A stretch of 7,432 nt of DNA from Candidatus Latescibacteria bacterium 4484_181 (GTDB lineage: Bacteria > Latescibacterota > MVCY01), in assembly GCA_002049985.1 (NCBI GenBank), contig MVCY01000089.1:1-7432 (forward strand). The letters run 5' to 3'. The notes beneath the pieces are model-generated. The model was not told the origin of the DNA. It made no database searches and saw nothing but the letters and a program-made list of their open reading frames with translations. Of this stretch, positions 6,325 to 7,432 are shown in pieces. Each line of letters begins with the position of its first letter. Position 1 is the first letter of the stretch. The translations under genes were made by a program, and so were the position numbers.

Positions 6325-6724
6325 ATGGCAATTGAAATCGATACGGAAGCGGTGAAAATGGAAGAAAGTTGCCAAAGGTATTTGTCCTGAAGAAGCCGGA
6401 TTGCACGCCTGGCTGTGCTCGTATGGTCTTGCCCTGAGCCACTTAGGGGCAGGGGAATATTCAGCAGCGTATCCTCAATTCAGACTTGAAGGGAAATATC
6501 CTGGAGACTATCAGGATAGATCTTTGTCGGGAGCAGAACGGGTTCTGGGCAACTGATGCGTGCGAAACCCTGCTGGAAACTTTGGAATAGGCAGTTGCGC
6601 AGTGGTCACCGGGTTTCTCGAGACCTACTACGGCGAGGGGCCGGGATTAGCCTTGACATCAACTATATTGCCGATGAATTTTGGCGCTAAGCCTACATCT
6701 CATGAGACGGTCGCGTACATATAG
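6325..6724 (+). pseudogene. Degenerate coding-like stretch, unrecognised
   Basis: No single frame is open, but protein-like segments appear in different frames. ATG 6325 opens MAIEIDTEAVKMEESCQRYL and stops soon after. A second frame (about 6366-6590) reads KLPKVFVLKKPDCTPGCARM, has stops at 6435 and 6444, then continues with NILETIRIDLCREQNGFWAT and TDACETLLETLE to a stop at 6588. A third frame (from about 6578) reads NFGIGSCAVVTGFLETYYGE and PMNFGAKPTSHETVAYI to TAG 6722, in the same frame as the following cupin. The pattern suggests a broken gene with frameshifts and point stops. I do not recognise the family, and noncoding sequence with chance open frames is the alternative. Confidence 0.3.
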
Positions 6725-6763
6725 AAGCAGTTTACCTTTGAGAATGTCCGATCCGGACCAGAA

Positions 6764-7042
6764 GTGCGAACCGAGGGGCTGGAGGCAAATGTTCACCTCA
6801 CGCACATCGTTCATTCCAAATTGCATAACCACAAAAGGAGTGCAGAGATATACTACATTGTCGAGGGCTCAGGCAAGATAGTACTGGGCGATCGAACCTT
6901 TGGGATCTGTACGGGCAGTCTGATCTATATCCCCAAGGAAGTTCCCCATCGTGGGTATGGCGATTTCAAGGCTCTGATCGTGTGTATACCTCGGGTTGAC
7001 AGTCAGGATGAATTCGTAGTCGAGGAAGCTCAGAGGGAATAG
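6764..7042 (+). CDS. Cupin domain protein
   Basis: Small single-domain beta-barrel of the cupin_2 type. From GTG 6764 the product is 92 residues. Cupin motif 1 reads H21-x-H23-x4-E28-x6-G35 (LHNHKRSAEIYYIVEGSG), and motif 2 reads G51-x5-P57-x4-H62 (GSLIYIPKEVPHRGYG), giving the expected three-His one-Glu metal set. The domain is thus complete, and such proteins act as isomerases, epimerases, dioxygenases or sugar-binding regulators; the substrate cannot be told here. The start is uncertain. Similarity-like sequence (KQFTFENVRSGPEV) reaches back to 6725, just after an in-frame TAG at 6722-6724. No start codon lies in between, and GTG 6764 lacks a clear ribosome site, so the original start may have been lost. 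The isomerase fragment downstream suggests a sugar-related task. Confidence 0.75.
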   Translation: MRTEGLEANVHLTHIVHSKLHNHKRSAEIYYIVEGSGKIVLGDRTFGICTGSLIYIPKEVPHRGYGDFKALIVCIPRVDSQDEFVVEEAQRE

Positions 7043-7043
7043 G

Positions 7044-7432
7044 AAGGCAAAGAAGCTGACCGGCAATTATGACCTTCTCTGGCCAGATCAGCCATCGGCT
7101 GAGCCGATACTTTCAGCGATGGACCAGGCAGATGTACGGCTGCTCAAGCTGGGCTACTATCAGTTTGTTCCCGGCAAAGACGATTACTGGACCTATGTGG
7201 ATCATATCCGTAGATCCCTGGAGGGTTGGCAGAAGCTGGGGGAGCGTTATAATGTGAAACTGTGCTACCATACCCATTCCGGCCTGAATATGGGGGGCAG
7301 CTGTGCAGCCCTTGCCCACCTGATCAGGGGATTCGACTCTCGCTTCATCCGAGCCTATATTGATCCCGGCCATATGTGGATGGACGGAGAACCCTTCAGC
7401 CTTGGCTTGGCGATGATAAAAGAATTCTTGAG
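7044..7432 (+). pseudogene. Sugar phosphate isomerase/epimerase-like TIM barrel, 5' part missing, runs off window
   Basis: The frame open from 7020 to the right edge encodes the second half of a xylose-isomerase-like TIM barrel. It reads LTGNYDLLWPDQPSAEPILS, ADVRLLKLGYYQFVPGKDDY, YVDHIRRSLEGWQKLGERYN, VKLCYHTHSG, and the metal-site motif YIDPGHM (about 7360-7378). YHTHSG and DPGHM correspond to metal and substrate positions in this superfamily (relatives include IolE, IolI and YcjR). About 100 N-terminal residues normally found in these enzymes are absent, because the upstream cupin ends at 7042 and the frame has a stop at 7017-7019. The only in-frame ATG nearby (7119) lies inside the recognisable domain, with no ribosome site noted. 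It is best read as a 5'-truncated gene joined directly behind the cupin. The 3' end is outside the window, so the C-terminus was not seen. Confidence 0.7.

Noticed and set aside
6435..6446. TGA read as selenocysteine or tryptophan
   Set aside because: A TAG follows three codons later in the same frame, no hairpin was noted, and other genes in the window use TGA as stop normally.
6653..6675. Promoter for the cupin from TTGACA at 6653-6658
   Set aside because: TATATT lies only 5 bases away, and at 17 bases spacing the sequence GAATTT is a poor -10.
7113..7373. 86-codon minus-strand open frame
   Set aside because: Antisense to the isomerase fragment, which has clear family motifs on the plus strand.

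Overview
The window looks like an ordinary bacterial chromosome segment of about 50% G+C, carrying housekeeping genes but with an unusual amount of gene damage. The gene set is histidyl-tRNA synthetase, CcdA, RsmI, a CDP-alcohol phosphatidyltransferase beside inositol-phosphate synthase, thymidylate kinase and an FmdB-type zinc ribbon. It fits an anaerobe such as a member of the Chloroflexota, but this is a low-confidence inference; nothing in the sequence fixes the taxon.

Layout. Positions 1-2067 read on the minus strand: ccdA (1360-2067), then hisS (1263 down past position 1). hisS is broken by a short insertion near 803-810, a 67-bp tandem duplication (599-732) and a deletion near 573-585. 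Positions 2068-2742 form a gene-free divergent region of about 675 bp. It carries two perfect DnaA boxes inside a 12-bp direct repeat, three imperfect boxes, flanking AT-rich tracts and an outward promoter on each strand. It is a candidate replication origin or a DnaA-controlled promoter region.

Positions 2743-5584 read on the plus strand: rsmI cut off after its N-terminal domain (2743-3189), a complete CDP-alcohol phosphatidyltransferase (3186-3851), ino1 damaged at both ends (3948-4856, original start probably 3858), and an intact tmk (4979-5584). Positions 5585-5798 are intergenic, with inverted repeats. fmdB (5799-6062) is on the minus strand. From 6063 to the end there is unassigned sequence, a degenerate coding-like stretch (about 6325-6724), a cupin (6764-7042) and the second half of a sugar-phosphate isomerase-like TIM barrel (about 7044 to the edge).

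How the genes work together. Ino1 makes inositol 3-phosphate from glucose 6-phosphate, and the adjacent CDP-alcohol phosphatidyltransferase is the type that joins an inositol phosphate (or similar alcohol) to a CDP-activated lipid, so the pair suggests an inositol-phospholipid pathway. CcdA passes electrons across the membrane for thiol-disulfide chemistry. HisS, RsmI and Tmk serve translation and DNA precursor supply. The cupin and isomerase fragment suggest a sugar-related locus.

The most notable features are the DnaA-box region and the fact that at least four genes (hisS, rsmI, ino1, isomerase) are broken while their neighbours are intact. Because hisS is normally essential, this means real decay with a second hisS elsewhere, or an assembly problem. 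The sequence alone cannot decide which.
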